64,000 nucleotides of DNA from Acidiferrimicrobium sp. IK (lineage in GTDB: Bacteria > Actinomycetota > Acidimicrobiia > Acidimicrobiales > Palsa-688): assembly GCF_025499425.1 (NCBI RefSeq), contig NZ_JAIMCB010000004.1, forward strand, positions 62,001 to 126,000. The letters run 5' to 3'. The notes beneath the pieces are model-generated. The model saw only the letters and a program-made list of their open reading frames with translations, was not told where the DNA came from and ran no database searches. The stretch's first letter is position 1; each line of letters starts with the position of its first letter. The translations under genes were made by a program, and so were the position numbers. Positions 25,401-34,302 of this stretch are shown here, in pieces.

Positions 25401-25748
25401 ATGAGACGACTTTCTGGAGCCGATCGCCTGCAGCGCTCGAACGATCCTCCTCTGCTCATTTTGACCAGCTTGGCGGAGGGGGCCAAGCACGGCCACGCCC
25501 TCGCAAAGGACATCGAGGCTTTCTCCGGAGTCGCTCTGGGGCCTGGTGCTCTCTACGGCGCGATCACCCGCCTGGAAGAGCGCGGGCTGATCGAGCCGTT
25601 GCCCAGCGACGACCGTCGCCGCCCGTACCAGATCACCGCGGCGGGCGTCTCTGCGCTGGCTGACGCCCTGGCGGAGATGCGCCGCTTGGTCGACGTGGGC
25701 GCGGTCCGTTTGGGCCAGGTCTCGGCTCTGCGACCGGGGCTGTCGTGA
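25401..25748 (+). CDS. PadR family transcriptional regulator
   Basis: The 115-residue protein has a PadR winged helix: LLILTSLAEGAKHGHALAKD, GPGALYGAITRLEERGLIEP, then the wing DDRRRPYQITAAG. The C-terminal dimerisation helix is short, as in the PadR-s1 subgroup. The ATG at 25401 is 6 nt downstream of a TACACT box and shows no ribosome-binding site. Its stop codon overlaps the start of the membrane-protein gene by 4 nt (GTGA), so the two are translated together. Its own promoter contains the tandem repeats and the inverted repeat. Confidence 0.9.
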   Translation: MRRLSGADRLQRSNDPPLLILTSLAEGAKHGHALAKDIEAFSGVALGPGALYGAITRLEERGLIEPLPSDDRRRPYQITAAGVSALADALAEMRRLVDVGAVRLGQVSALRPGLS

Positions 25749-26677
25749 CGGCCGAGGCTGACCTTGGCCGGCTCCTGCGCTGGTATCCCCGGGCTTGGCG
25801 AGACCGTTACGGCGAGGAGTTCCTCGTCTTCATGCAGGATAGCTTCGGTCCCGACGAGCCACCGTTGACTGCGCGTTTGTCGATCGTGGCCGGTGGCATC
25901 CGCGAACGCGTCCGGCGATCGGGCGTCAGCGGCGACAGTGTCCCTCCCGCTGACCGGGTCCGGGCGGGGGTGTTGATGGTGCTCGTCTCTTGGACGGCGA
26001 TGGTCGTTGCGGGCGCCAGTTTCGCGAAGCTGTCCGAACACTTTGACGACGCACTATCCAATGGGGCGGGCTCCCGGCATCTCCCTGATCTCTCCTACAC
26101 GTTCATCCAGGCCGCAGCAGGAGTTGCCGGGTTGATCGTGATCGCCGCAGCCGGCTTGACCCTGCCGACATTCCTGCGGTTTCTACGCTCGGGTGGCTGG
26201 CCGGCCATCCGCGCCCACGTGATGCGGGCGGCAGGCAGCACGCTCCTCACTGCCGTGACTTCCGTTCCGCTGCTGGTATGGGCTCACGGTCTGTCACCTC
26301 ACCAACGCAACGGTGGCTCAGCTGGTTACGGGATCCTGTTTGGGGTGTGGGCGGCATTCGTCGTCGTCACGTTGGCGTTGTGGGCTGTGCTCGCCGTCGT
26401 CGCCGCCCGAAACGTCGCCTTTTCTCGGTCCCTGCTCGCGGCCGAAGCGGGCATGGCCGTCGGTGTGGCGCTCGCCGTGGTTGACATTCTCGCTGCTACC
26501 ACCCTGTGGTGGGTCCTCGTCGCGCAACGTGCCCCGGCATTCCTCAGCGGTGGCTCGGCGACACCACTAAGCGTCCGACTAGTCGTCACTGTCGCTGTCA
26601 TGGCGCTGGCTGCGGTGGCTGCGGTCGCTGGAGCCGTCCGTATCACTCGGTCCCTACCGGAGTGGATCCGCGGCTGA
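25745..26677 (+). CDS. PadR-linked membrane protein
   Basis: The 310-residue protein starts with a short cytoplasmic segment LLRWYPRAWRDRYGEEFLVF (the W-Y-P-x2-W-R-x-R-Y-G-E motif found in many membrane proteins encoded next to PadR regulators), then about six hydrophobic segments. The last is AVMALAAVAAVAGAVRITRS. The conserved prefix probably binds the regulator or another partner (family knowledge). It overlaps padR by 4 nt. It is not an obvious transporter; a sensor or accessory permease role for PadR is an inference. Confidence 0.75.
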   Translation: MTAEADLGRLLRWYPRAWRDRYGEEFLVFMQDSFGPDEPPLTARLSIVAGGIRERVRRSGVSGDSVPPADRVRAGVLMVLVSWTAMVVAGASFAKLSEHFDDALSNGAGSRHLPDLSYTFIQAAAGVAGLIVIAAAGLTLPTFLRFLRSGGWPAIRAHVMRAAGSTLLTAVTSVPLLVWAHGLSPHQRNGGSAGYGILFGVWAAFVVVTLALWAVLAVVAARNVAFSRSLLAAEAGMAVGVALAVVDILAATTLWWVLVAQRAPAFLSGGSATPLSVRLVVTVAVMALAAVAAVAGAVRITRSLPEWIRG

Positions 26678-27182
26678 CGGTCCGGGTTCGAGCCCAGGCA
26701 CGGGTGACTGTCCTGCGGCCGTCGAGGAGAGGTGGCTCGGTGCGTCAAGAACCGCCCGTGTCCATGGGCGGACTGGAGAGCGGAGCCTTGGCTCGTCCTG
26801 TTGGGTTGGATCTGGACCTGCCTCGCATTAGCTTGACGTGGAGGGAGCTCGCCATGGTGACCGCGGATTTGCCGGACGAGATCTTCGTGATCCACGTGAT
26901 GTCGACGAGTTCGAGAGGGTACGCCGAGACCGCGACGCCGGGAAGCTCCGTTCGAAGCCGGCCCGTGAGGTCCTGGCGCAGGCCAGCCGCCGGCGCCCTG
27001 ACGACTTCTTGCCGGCAGCCGGTAGCCGGCTACCGGCTACCGGCCACCCCTACACCAATACGAATGGCTCCGCTACGGGCTCGTCGATGGACGGCCCGCA
27101 CAGGAAAGCGGCTGGTCAGCGCCACGACCCTTCTGCGGTACGGGCTTCCTGGAAGTGCTTGTCGGCCGCCTCGGGGCTGGGC
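26678..27182. other. 505-nt intergenic region, no reliable gene
   Basis: Only short frames with no recognisable family; one plus-strand stretch near 26900-27010 has codon-like bias but no credible start. The base content includes a perfect 22-bp palindrome at 27017-27038. Possibly remnants of decayed genes. Confidence 0.5.
27017..27038. repeat. 22-bp perfect palindrome
   Basis: An 11-bp arm AGCCGGTAGCC followed at once by its reverse complement, with part of the same sequence repeated alongside (GGCTACCGGCTAC). It lies about 145 nt past the end of the amidohydrolase gene and resembles a bidirectional terminator core or an extragenic palindromic element. Confidence 0.6.
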
Positions 27183-28310
27183 TCAGTCCTCGTTTGCCGG
27201 TGCCGGGGGGACGTGGGGGAACAGCTCGGCGAAGGCGCCGACGGTGATGCGGCGCGCTGCAGCTGGCTCCACGTCGTCGAACAGCTCGTGGAGGGTCTTC
27301 TGGGTGTGGCCGAAGGTTCCCTCGATGTGGGGGTAGTCGCTTCCCCAGCACACGTTGTTCCAACCCATGGACGTCATGGCCTTGACCGCGGAGCGGTCGT
27401 GCTGGAACGAGGCGTAAACGTTTTCGTAGAGGTACTCGCTCGGCAACTTGGGCAGCGGGGGTCGCACCGCCGACGCGTGCTGGCGGTATGCCTCGTCGAG
27501 CCGGTCGGCGATGAACGGTCCCCAGGTGGCGCCGCCCTCCGACACGATCGCCTTGAGGGAGGGGTGGCGGTCGAACACGCCGGCGGCGATCATTTTGGTA
27601 ACCGCCCGCTGGCCCCCGTAGGTGGTCTCGACGTAGTTGATCAGCGCCCCGCCAGGTCCGCGGAAGTAGCCACCGTGGAAGGAAGCCGCGTCGTGGGCTT
27701 CAGTGCCGATGTGGAACGACACCACCATCCCGGCGTCGGCCATCGCAGCCCAGACTGGCTCCCACATGTCGTCGTTCCAGTCCCTCACGCCCAGTCCCGG
27801 CGTGACGGAGAAGTAGCCGGCGTGGAAACCGAGTTCGGCCGCCCTGGTCACCTCGGCAACGGCGTGCTCCGCGGTGAGGAGCGGGATGGTCGCGGTGCAG
27901 ACGTAGCGGGGCGAGAACCGCTGGTACTCGATGGCCCAGTCGTTTATGGCCCGGCATCCGGCGGCGAGCAGGTCGGGGTCGGTGATGGAGGACATCCACA
28001 CCCCGATCGAGGGGTACACCAGCTCGGCCCAGATGCCTTCGCCGTCCAAGTCGACCAGCCGGAGGGCCTTGTCGTTGGCGCCCGGAGCCCGTTCGGAGAC
28101 GGTCCGGCCTTCGTCGTCGGTGAGGTTGGCGGCCTTGGGCATGCGCCGGCGAAACTCCTGGCCGTCGACGTAGAGGGTCTCGTGGCTTCCGTCCTCGTCC
28201 TTCACCGAACGCGGCATGCGCGCCGCTAGGTCGGCGGGGAGGCTGGTGGTGAACAGGTCGTCTGGCTCGACGAGGTGGGAGTCGCCGGAGTTGGCCCAGA
28301 TCTTGCTCAT
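27183..28310 (-). CDS. amidohydrolase-2 family protein
   Basis: Metal-dependent hydrolase or decarboxylase of the ACMSD/amidohydrolase-2 superfamily. The 375-residue protein opens with GDSHLVEPDDL, where D-x-H is the first metal motif. SFHIGTEAHD supplies a further His, and GSDYPHIEGTF the active-site Asp near the C-terminus. Such proteins from high-GC actinobacteria commonly sit with thiolase, DUF35 and CoA-transferase genes, as here. Substrate is unknown; a ring-cleavage or beta-oxo acid decarboxylation role would suit. It is last in the operon 30673 to 27183, 43 nt after the DUF35 gene. Confidence 0.85.
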   Translation of the reverse strand: MSKIWANSGDSHLVEPDDLFTTSLPADLAARMPRSVKDEDGSHETLYVDGQEFRRRMPKAANLTDDEGRTVSERAPGANDKALRLVDLDGEGIWAELVYPSIGVWMSSITDPDLLAAGCRAINDWAIEYQRFSPRYVCTATIPLLTAEHAVAEVTRAAELGFHAGYFSVTPGLGVRDWNDDMWEPVWAAMADAGMVVSFHIGTEAHDAASFHGGYFRGPGGALINYVETTYGGQRAVTKMIAAGVFDRHPSLKAIVSEGGATWGPFIADRLDEAYRQHASAVRPPLPKLPSEYLYENVYASFQHDRSAVKAMTSMGWNNVCWGSDYPHIEGTFGHTQKTLHELFDDVEPAAARRITVGAFAELFPHVPPAPANED

Positions 28311-28353
28311 AGGGGTGGTCCTTTCGGATAGGGGTGCGTCAGGTCAGAGGGGG

Positions 28354-28809
28354 TCAGGCGGGGATCGGCCGGAAGCGAGGCGTGCTCATCTCGTCGTTGA
28401 CGTGCTCCCAGGTGATGGCGACCCGGTCGCCGATCTTCACCGTGTCGGGATCGCAGCCGATGATGTTGACCAGCATCCGGGCGCCGGCACCCTGGGTGCC
28501 GTCGAGCTCGACGACACCGGACACGTACGGGCAGGCGTCGGCAAGGTCGGGGTGCAGCGGGTGGCGGACGACGGTGAAGCTGTAGATCGCCCCGGTGCCG
28601 GGCAACTCGACCCACTCGACGTCGCGCTGCCGGCAGACGAAGCAGTACGGGGATGGGGGAAGGCGGAAAGTGCCGCAGCTGGCGCACTTCGGTGCGACCA
28701 GGCGATCCTCTTTGGCTGCGTCCCAGAACGGCTGGGTCATCGGACTGGCGTGGGTCTCAGTCAGGATGCTCGGGAACTGGCCCCGGGTCAGGGTTCCGAA
28801 CGTGCTCAT
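28354..28809 (-). CDS. DUF35 OB-fold/zinc-ribbon protein
   Basis: The 151-residue protein has an N-terminal rubredoxin-like zinc ribbon (CASCGTFRLPPSPYCFVC, C-x2-C ... C-x2-C) and a C-terminal OB fold (GAIYSFTVVRHPLHPDLAD through RMLVNIIGCDPDTVKIGD). DUF35 proteins form complexes with thiolase-like or hydratase/aldolase proteins in acyl-CoA pathways, where they bind CoA esters. It lies 8 nt after the thiolase-like gene and 43 nt before the amidohydrolase gene, as expected for a partner subunit. Confidence 0.9.
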   Translation of the reverse strand: MSTFGTLTRGQFPSILTETHASPMTQPFWDAAKEDRLVAPKCASCGTFRLPPSPYCFVCRQRDVEWVELPGTGAIYSFTVVRHPLHPDLADACPYVSGVVELDGTQGAGARMLVNIIGCDPDTVKIGDRVAITWEHVNDEMSTPRFRPIPA

Positions 28810-28817
28810 GGTGACTC

Positions 28818-30035
28818 CTACTTCCTCAGGATGCTGGCGCTCACGGGCAGGCTCGCGGGGCCGCCGGTGACCAGCGCGATCTCGGCGCCCTCGACCTGGT
28901 TGACGGCGGTGCCGCGGAGCTGTTCGACCGCCTCGCGTACGTGGGTCATGCCGATGATGTACGCCTCGGACAGGTTGCCGCCATGGGTGTTGACCGGGAT
29001 CGTCCCGGTCTTGTATCGGATGTTGCCGTCGGCGACGAACGGGCCGCCCTCGCCGATCGGGCAGAACCCGTAGTCCTCCAGCTGCATGATGACCATCGGT
29101 GAGAAGTGGTCATAGAGGAGGGCCACATCGACGTCCGACGGGGTGATGCCAGCCATCTCGTAGACCCGCCTGGCGACCGGGCGATGCCCGGAGGAGGTGA
29201 ACTCGTCATCGGGTGTCTGGAAGTACCGGAACAGCGCTGGCCCCCACCGGCCACTTCCGCCGTGGGCCGACCCCATGATGTAGACGGGGGGCTGGCGAAG
29301 GTCCTTGGCCCGGTCGGCGGCGACGGTGATCACCGCTACCGCGCCGTCGCTCTCCATCGTGTAGTCGAAGAGGCACAGAGGGTCGGAGATCATCCGGGCA
29401 TTGAAGTAGTCGTCAAGCGTGAGTGCCTCGGTTCGTAGGGCCGTCGGCCGCTTGATCGCGTTCTCCCGTTGCGAGATGCACACTTCGGCGAAGTGCTCGC
29501 GCTTGGTGCCGTAGAGGTGCATGTGGCGTGACGCGATCTGGGCGAAGCTGTGGCCGGGGGACAGGAGGCCGTTGTTCGCGGTGAAGGCCGCTGACGGGGG
29601 AATGCCTCCGCCTCCGTAAGGACTCGAACTCTCGGACATGAGCGCATAGGCCAGCATCCCGCCGACCGCCGATCCACCCAGCCGCTTGCTGAGCTGCTGC
29701 AGGGTCATCAGGGTCACGACGGTGGTGGCCATCCCGGCGTCGACAGCGGCGGCGGCGACGCCGAGGGCGCCGGCACAGCCGCCTCCGCCGGAGGTGAGCG
29801 TCGTGGCCCAGCGGACCTCGGGCACGCCGAGCTCAGCGGCGATGGCCGCCGGGTCGCAGGAGTTGGAGTAGATAGAGAACCCGTCGAGATCGTCGGCGGT
29901 GAGGCCCGCGTCGTCGAGAGCGGAGAGGATCGCGCTGCACGCCATCGAGAACTCCGACTCGGGGTAAGACTGGCCTCGCTTGTAGTACGGCGTAGCCCCA
30001 ACGCCGACGATGGCGGCCTTGTCCTTGATGGTCAT
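28818..30035 (-). CDS. thiolase-like protein (SCP2/lipid-transfer type)
   Basis: The 405 residues match the thiolase family that works with DUF35 partners. TLTSGGGGCAGALGVAAAAV holds the nucleophile-type cysteine region, and NTHGGNLSEAYIIGM the conserved HGG. The N-terminal VGVGATPYYKRGQSYPE is typical of the SCP2-thiolase/lipid-transfer group rather than of FadA. It probably cleaves or condenses an acyl-CoA together with the DUF35 protein at 28354. The ATG shares one base with the stop of the upstream metallophosphoesterase gene (ATGA), so translation is coupled. Confidence 0.85.
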   Translation of the reverse strand: MTIKDKAAIVGVGATPYYKRGQSYPESEFSMACSAILSALDDAGLTADDLDGFSIYSNSCDPAAIAAELGVPEVRWATTLTSGGGGCAGALGVAAAAVDAGMATTVVTLMTLQQLSKRLGGSAVGGMLAYALMSESSSPYGGGGIPPSAAFTANNGLLSPGHSFAQIASRHMHLYGTKREHFAEVCISQRENAIKRPTALRTEALTLDDYFNARMISDPLCLFDYTMESDGAVAVITVAADRAKDLRQPPVYIMGSAHGGSGRWGPALFRYFQTPDDEFTSSGHRPVARRVYEMAGITPSDVDVALLYDHFSPMVIMQLEDYGFCPIGEGGPFVADGNIRYKTGTIPVNTHGGNLSEAYIIGMTHVREAVEQLRGTAVNQVEGAEIALVTGGPASLPVSASILRK

Positions 30036-30673
30036 CAGGGTGTGTGTCCTCTCCGGCCGCCGGTGGCGGCTATGAGCGCCGGCTCGACGAGCGGGTCGTC
30101 GAGGGTGTAGTTGTCGATCGTCACGCGTTCGCTGTCGCTGTCCACCACGGCGTAGGACAGGCGCCTGCCGTTGGCCGGGTCCCTCGCCTGGCCCACGGAG
30201 CCGGGGTTGACGACCAGGACCCGGCCGACCCGCTCGACGAGCTGCGCGTGGGTGTGACCGATCACCACTATGTCAGCGTCGATCGCCGCGATGCGGCCCA
30301 GCTCGGGGGAGTGACGGGTGACGTATTGGGTGTGGGGCGGGCACGGGCTGGCGTGGGTCATGAGAAGCCGCTTGCCGTCGGCGTCGATGCGCACCGTGCG
30401 AGGCTGGTCAGCGAGCCACTCGACCAGCTCCGCCCGCACTCCCGGGGCGCTGCGGGCCCGGGCGCCGTGGGCGGACAGGAGGCCGAGGTCGTGGTTGCCG
30501 AGCACGCAGCGCGCCCCGCGGTCTCGGAGGATCTCCACGGCGTCGTTGGAGAAGCGGAACTCCTCGACGATGTCACCGGCGCAGAGCAGTTCGTCGACAG
30601 CGCCCATCCGCTCGAGCGCGGCCGCGAGGCCGGCGGCATTGCCGTGTACGTCCGACACGATCCCGATACGCAA
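30035..30673 (-). CDS. YfcE/MJ0936-like metallophosphoesterase
   Basis: Cytosolic calcineurin-like phosphodiesterase. The 212-residue protein has all five motifs: DVHGN, GDIV, GNHD, the His in THASPCPPH and GHTHAQL. The final VNPGSVGQARDPANGRRLSYAV is typical of the YfcE class. The natural substrate is unknown (this family acts on phosphodiesters in vitro). It is the first gene of the acyl-CoA operon running to 27183. A TACGCT box at 30714-30719 is followed by a 5' leader of about 35 nt. Confidence 0.9.
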   Translation of the reverse strand: MRIGIVSDVHGNAAGLAAALERMGAVDELLCAGDIVEEFRFSNDAVEILRDRGARCVLGNHDLGLLSAHGARARSAPGVRAELVEWLADQPRTVRIDADGKRLLMTHASPCPPHTQYVTRHSPELGRIAAIDADIVVIGHTHAQLVERVGRVLVVNPGSVGQARDPANGRRLSYAVVDSDSERVTIDNYTLDDPLVEPALIAATGGRRGHTP

Positions 30674-30713
30674 CGCCTACGTCCCCTCGTCCCAGTGGTG
30701 GGCTCTCGGTCCC

Positions 30714-30753
30714 AGCGTAGCAAGTCGGAGGACATATGAAAGTGACGTTTTCA
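30714..30753 (-). promoter_or_regulatory. promoter with shared motif, operon A (metallophosphoesterase-thiolase)
   Basis: On the minus strand TGAAAACGTCACTT (30740-30753) is followed by GCTACGCTG, whose TACGCT is the -10 box (30714-30719). The left part is a partial inverted repeat, TGAAA/TTTCA. The same motif, TGAAAACGTC[AG]CTT plus GCTACG[CA]TG, lies before the DUF2889/CoA-transferase operon. Confidence 0.6.
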
Positions 30754-30769
30754 AGTGGGCAACCGGGTC

Positions 30770-33214
30770 TCATCCGATGACCTTGCGGGACCGCATGTCA
30801 GCGATCTCCTCAGGGCTTCGGCCCAGGGCTTCCAGGATGGCGTCGGTGTGCTGGCCGGCCAAGACGCCGGGCATCGCCTGGGTCCGGGAACGGGAGAATC
30901 GGAGGTAGGGCGCCAGGCGAGGGTGGCTGTCGAATGTCGGGTGCACCACGTCCACGACGTAGCCCGACGCCCGGCCGAAGGTCTCGTCGAAGAGCATGGT
31001 CTCGATCGAGTCGGTGTGCACGGCGACGCAACCGATGCCCTGGGAGAGCAGCTCGTCCTCCCATGTCTGCGCCGGCGTGCGGGCGAACACCGCTGCGAGG
31101 ACTTCGATGAGGGCCGCGCTATTGGAGTGGCGGCCGGCTGGGTCGGCGAAGCGGGGATCTCCGGCCAGGTCGACGTAGCCGGCCAGGCCCTTCACCAGCC
31201 GGTCCCAGTCGGAGGGGGACGGGGCGGCGAGAAACACCCAGCCCTCGGACGCGTCGTACACCCGGTACAAGGCCCCGAGCCCACGGATCTCGGGATCGGG
31301 CGCCGGTTCGTGGGGGGCGCCGCCGTAGGTGACGGCCTGCGCGGACATCGCATGGGCGCCGGTGTTGAGCATCGAGCTGAACAGTTCCTGCCCGCCGGCG
31401 CCGCGGCTGCGGGCCAGGAGCCCGACGAGGATGGCGGTGGTGACGCCAAGGGCGGCGAAGCCGTCGGCTTGAGCGTTGGCCAGGGCCGCGGCGGCTGAGA
31501 GGCGGCGGGCGCCGTCTTGGATCTCCTGCATCGACAAGTCGGCCCGCTCGGGCACGCTCGAGCCGACGTTGGTCAGGGGGAGCCCGGTGGCGGCACCGAT
31601 GCTGGGCGCGTACGCCGGCTTGTTGCCGTAGGGGCCGTCGACCCCGTACCCGGGCGCGTTGACGTAGATGACGTCGGGGTTCACGGCCTTGATCGGCTGG
31701 TAGTCCAAGCCGATGCGCGCCATCGCCCCGGCGCGGTAACCCTGGATCACGACGTCCACGCGGGCGGCTATGTCTAGGGCTACCGCTTGGCCCTCGGGTG
31801 TGGTCAGGTCCAAGCAGATGCTCTCCTTGCCCTGCATCACCTTCGCGCCCCCTGACTCGGGGAACGGGATGATCGTGCGGATCCGGTCTCCCTCGAGCGG
31901 CTCGACCTTGATTACTCGGGCGCCGAGGTCGGTCAGCATCGTGGTGCCGTGGGGAGCTGCGAAGAGGGTGGCGAACTCGAGGATGGTTACGCCGGCAAGC
32001 GGAAGGTCCGTGGTGGCGGTCGATGGCGGCGCAGCGGCGACTCGCGCCGGAGCGGTGGCCAGCTCGGCGAGGATCTCCTCGCGGTGCTGGTCCAAGGTGG
32101 GAGCGCTGCGGGCGATGACGGCGGGGGACGAACCGGCCTTCACGATGGGGCCGGGCTGGTGCACCGATCCTCGTTCGGCGTCCTCCAGGTCCATGACCAT
32201 CTGGTCGTGGACCAGCTGCGGGTGATCGAGGATGGCTGCGCCGCTGCGGTATTGCTCGGCGAAGACGTTGGGATCCTCTTCGAAGACGGCCTGCCATTCG
32301 GCGAGGAGCTTGTCATTGGTTGCCGCGAGCATCCTGGTCCACAGTTCGAGGCGCCTCTCGGCGTCGTCACCGAAGGTCGGGAGGTTCTTCCATTCGTCGT
32401 CGGTGAACATCCACGCCAGGCCGAGCGCCTTCATCAGGGCTGCGAACAGCCGCGGAGCCACGGCGGAGAACTGCAGCCACGTGCCGTCACGGGTTAGCCC
32501 GACGAGAAGCATGAAGGTGAGGGGGCTGGCTGGGATCCCTCGCTCGTCGTAGGGATTGGTTCGGATGAAGGCGTCCGGCCAGCGTTCCTGGATGAAGTGC
32601 TCGAACCACGCCCAGGTGTCGAGGGACGTGAACGCCTGGAGCAAGTTGGTCTCGACCCGCTGCCCGGCGCCGCTGCGTTCGCGCTCCAAGAGGGCAGCGA
32701 TGATGCCGTGGACGGCGATCTGGCTGGCAGCGAAGGAGGCGAATGGCACGGTCACAAATGGCGGTGACGCCTGGTTGGTCATCCGCCGGAAAGTGTGGAA
32801 CAAGCCCAGCTTGGCCATCACCAGTCCCTCGTAGCTCGGCGCATCGGCGTATGGGCCCTGCCGCCCGAAGCCGGTCACCGAGGTGTAAATGAGGCGGGGG
32901 TTGCGGGCGGAAAGCTCCTCGAAGCCGAGGCCCCTGCCGTCGAGGACGCCCGGTTGGAAGGTCTCGATCAAGATGTCGGCCCGCTCCGCCATGGCCGCCA
33001 CCACGTCGCGGTCGCCGTCGTGGAAGACGTCGAGGACGATGCTGCGCTTCCCCCGGCTCCAAAACGGGTACGCGGCTCGCTGGCGGATCACGCAGCCGCC
33101 GGGCGGTTCGACCTGGATGACGTCGGCACCGAAGTCCGCGAACACCTGACTGATCTGCGCCCCGACCCGGTTGGGTGAGAGGTCGATCACTCGAAGCCCG
33201 TCCAGAGGTCCCAT
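30770..33214 (-). CDS. CaiB/BaiF CoA-transferase, two-domain fusion
   Basis: Type III CoA-transferase that moves CoA between carboxylic acids. Family members are about 400 residues; this one has 814 because two copies are joined. Copy 1 starts GPLDGLRVIDLSPNRVGAQI and has FADFGADVIQVEPPGG. Copy 2 starts near residue 440 with LAGVTILEFATLFAAPHGTT and TDLGARVIKVEPLEGD, followed by YGNKPAYAPSIGAATGL. The catalytic Asp usually lies just after such a region. The ATG at 33214 matches the family N-terminus; a second ATG at 33250, overlapping the DUF2889 stop (ATGA), is an alternative. Acts with the thiolase/amidohydrolase operon by motif and family association. Confidence 0.88.
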   Translation of the reverse strand: MGPLDGLRVIDLSPNRVGAQISQVFADFGADVIQVEPPGGCVIRQRAAYPFWSRGKRSIVLDVFHDGDRDVVAAMAERADILIETFQPGVLDGRGLGFEELSARNPRLIYTSVTGFGRQGPYADAPSYEGLVMAKLGLFHTFRRMTNQASPPFVTVPFASFAASQIAVHGIIAALLERERSGAGQRVETNLLQAFTSLDTWAWFEHFIQERWPDAFIRTNPYDERGIPASPLTFMLLVGLTRDGTWLQFSAVAPRLFAALMKALGLAWMFTDDEWKNLPTFGDDAERRLELWTRMLAATNDKLLAEWQAVFEEDPNVFAEQYRSGAAILDHPQLVHDQMVMDLEDAERGSVHQPGPIVKAGSSPAVIARSAPTLDQHREEILAELATAPARVAAAPPSTATTDLPLAGVTILEFATLFAAPHGTTMLTDLGARVIKVEPLEGDRIRTIIPFPESGGAKVMQGKESICLDLTTPEGQAVALDIAARVDVVIQGYRAGAMARIGLDYQPIKAVNPDVIYVNAPGYGVDGPYGNKPAYAPSIGAATGLPLTNVGSSVPERADLSMQEIQDGARRLSAAAALANAQADGFAALGVTTAILVGLLARSRGAGGQELFSSMLNTGAHAMSAQAVTYGGAPHEPAPDPEIRGLGALYRVYDASEGWVFLAAPSPSDWDRLVKGLAGYVDLAGDPRFADPAGRHSNSAALIEVLAAVFARTPAQTWEDELLSQGIGCVAVHTDSIETMLFDETFGRASGYVVDVVHPTFDSHPRLAPYLRFSRSRTQAMPGVLAGQHTDAILEALGRSPEEIADMRSRKVIG

Positions 33215-33246
33215 TGGGGGATGCCCTTTCGTGTGAGGTGAGGTGG

Positions 33247-34302
33247 TCATGCGGGAAGGTGGGAGGCCAGCCCGTCGACGGCCTCTAGGGAACGGAGTGT
33301 GTCGTTCAGGTGGGTGCAGGTGGTGGGCCCGACGAAGGTGTTGCGGACCCATGCCCGGAGCCCGGCTGCGGGTGCGCCGACGAGTCGGCCTGCGCTGGCG
33401 ACGGCCTCGGGGCACTCGACCCATGGCAGGGCACCTACCTCTGCCGCCGCCTCGGTGAATCGCATGGTCGCGGGGTCGAGGGCTCCCCGGACGGTGTATT
33501 CGTGGACGACCGTCTCGTGCCCGTCGGTACCAAAGTGACTGTCGCGGAGGAAGCACTCGAGCACGATTCGCTCCCCGTCGCGCCACAGGTCCAGGCGCCG
33601 ACGCCGGCGCATCCCGTGAGGAGGAAGGGGCTCGACCGCGTCATGCCAGGCCAGAGGGTCGTCGTCGCGGCGCAAATCCGGAGCCAGCGGACCGGTCACC
33701 ACCGGCGGATAGCCGGTGACGCCCATCTCGTTCAGGATCGTGCCACCGACCGCCCAGCCCGCGCAGAGGTCCGGGTGCTGCAGGGACGGGGAGAGGGCGC
33801 TGCGTGGGGGGCGGACGCCGGCGGCGCCGATCGCGTACCCGCCGACCAGCGTGGCGGTTGGGAGGTCGTCGATCAGTTGCCACCGTAGGGGGTCGTCACT
33901 GGCGACCCCCGGGATGGCCTCCTCGACGGCCTGACGGAAGCCTGACGACACCGAGGTACCGACCAATTGGCTGGCTCCCTCGGCGGGCGGATCCACGCTT
34001 AGCCGCGCCAAGCGCCGGCCGTCGGCAAAGTCGACCACCGCATCCACGCCGGCGGTCGCGAGGACCTTGGTCCGCCCATCGGATCCGGTGATCAGATCGC
34101 GACCCCGGGCGGCCATCATTACCGGCCCAAGGGGGCCGTCGGGGCGGAGGGAGTCGTGGGTGGTGGAGCGGCGGATCGAGGCGGTGCGCCGCAGTGGCGG
34201 CGGCCCGGCCGGGTCGTGGGGGCCGTGGAGGGGGTGGCGGGCCCAGGAGCCGGGCGCCCCGGGGCGGGGAGGGGAGACAGGGTGGGGTCCGGGATCGTTC
34301 AT
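33247..34302 (-). CDS. DUF2889 family protein
   Basis: The 351-residue protein is of the DUF2889 type, known from actinobacterial acyl-CoA gene clusters. The C-terminal NTFVGPTTCTHLNDTLRSLE is the family hallmark, with Cys and His that could bind metal. A Pro-rich N-terminus (about 35 residues) is followed by RRTASIRRSTTHDSLRPDG. The biochemical role is unknown. Its ATG is overlapped by a 13-codon ORF (ATGA), and its stop overlaps a possible start of the CoA-transferase gene, so the transcript is tightly packed. Confidence 0.75.
   Translation of the reverse strand: MNDPGPHPVSPPRPGAPGSWARHPLHGPHDPAGPPPLRRTASIRRSTTHDSLRPDGPLGPVMMAARGRDLITGSDGRTKVLATAGVDAVVDFADGRRLARLSVDPPAEGASQLVGTSVSSGFRQAVEEAIPGVASDDPLRWQLIDDLPTATLVGGYAIGAAGVRPPRSALSPSLQHPDLCAGWAVGGTILNEMGVTGYPPVVTGPLAPDLRRDDDPLAWHDAVEPLPPHGMRRRRRLDLWRDGERIVLECFLRDSHFGTDGHETVVHEYTVRGALDPATMRFTEAAAEVGALPWVECPEAVASAGRLVGAPAAGLRAWVRNTFVGPTTCTHLNDTLRSLEAVDGLASHLPA

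Noticed and set aside
26838..27016. Possible small gene or toxin fragment before the amidohydrolase
   Set aside because: Codon-like stretch DVDEFERVRRDRDAGKL has no credible start or family; treated as non-coding.
26838..28229. Long plus-strand open frame of over 460 codons across the amidohydrolase gene
   Set aside because: Antisense shadow of the amidohydrolase gene; low-complexity composition and no family motif, while the minus strand has a full recognisable protein.
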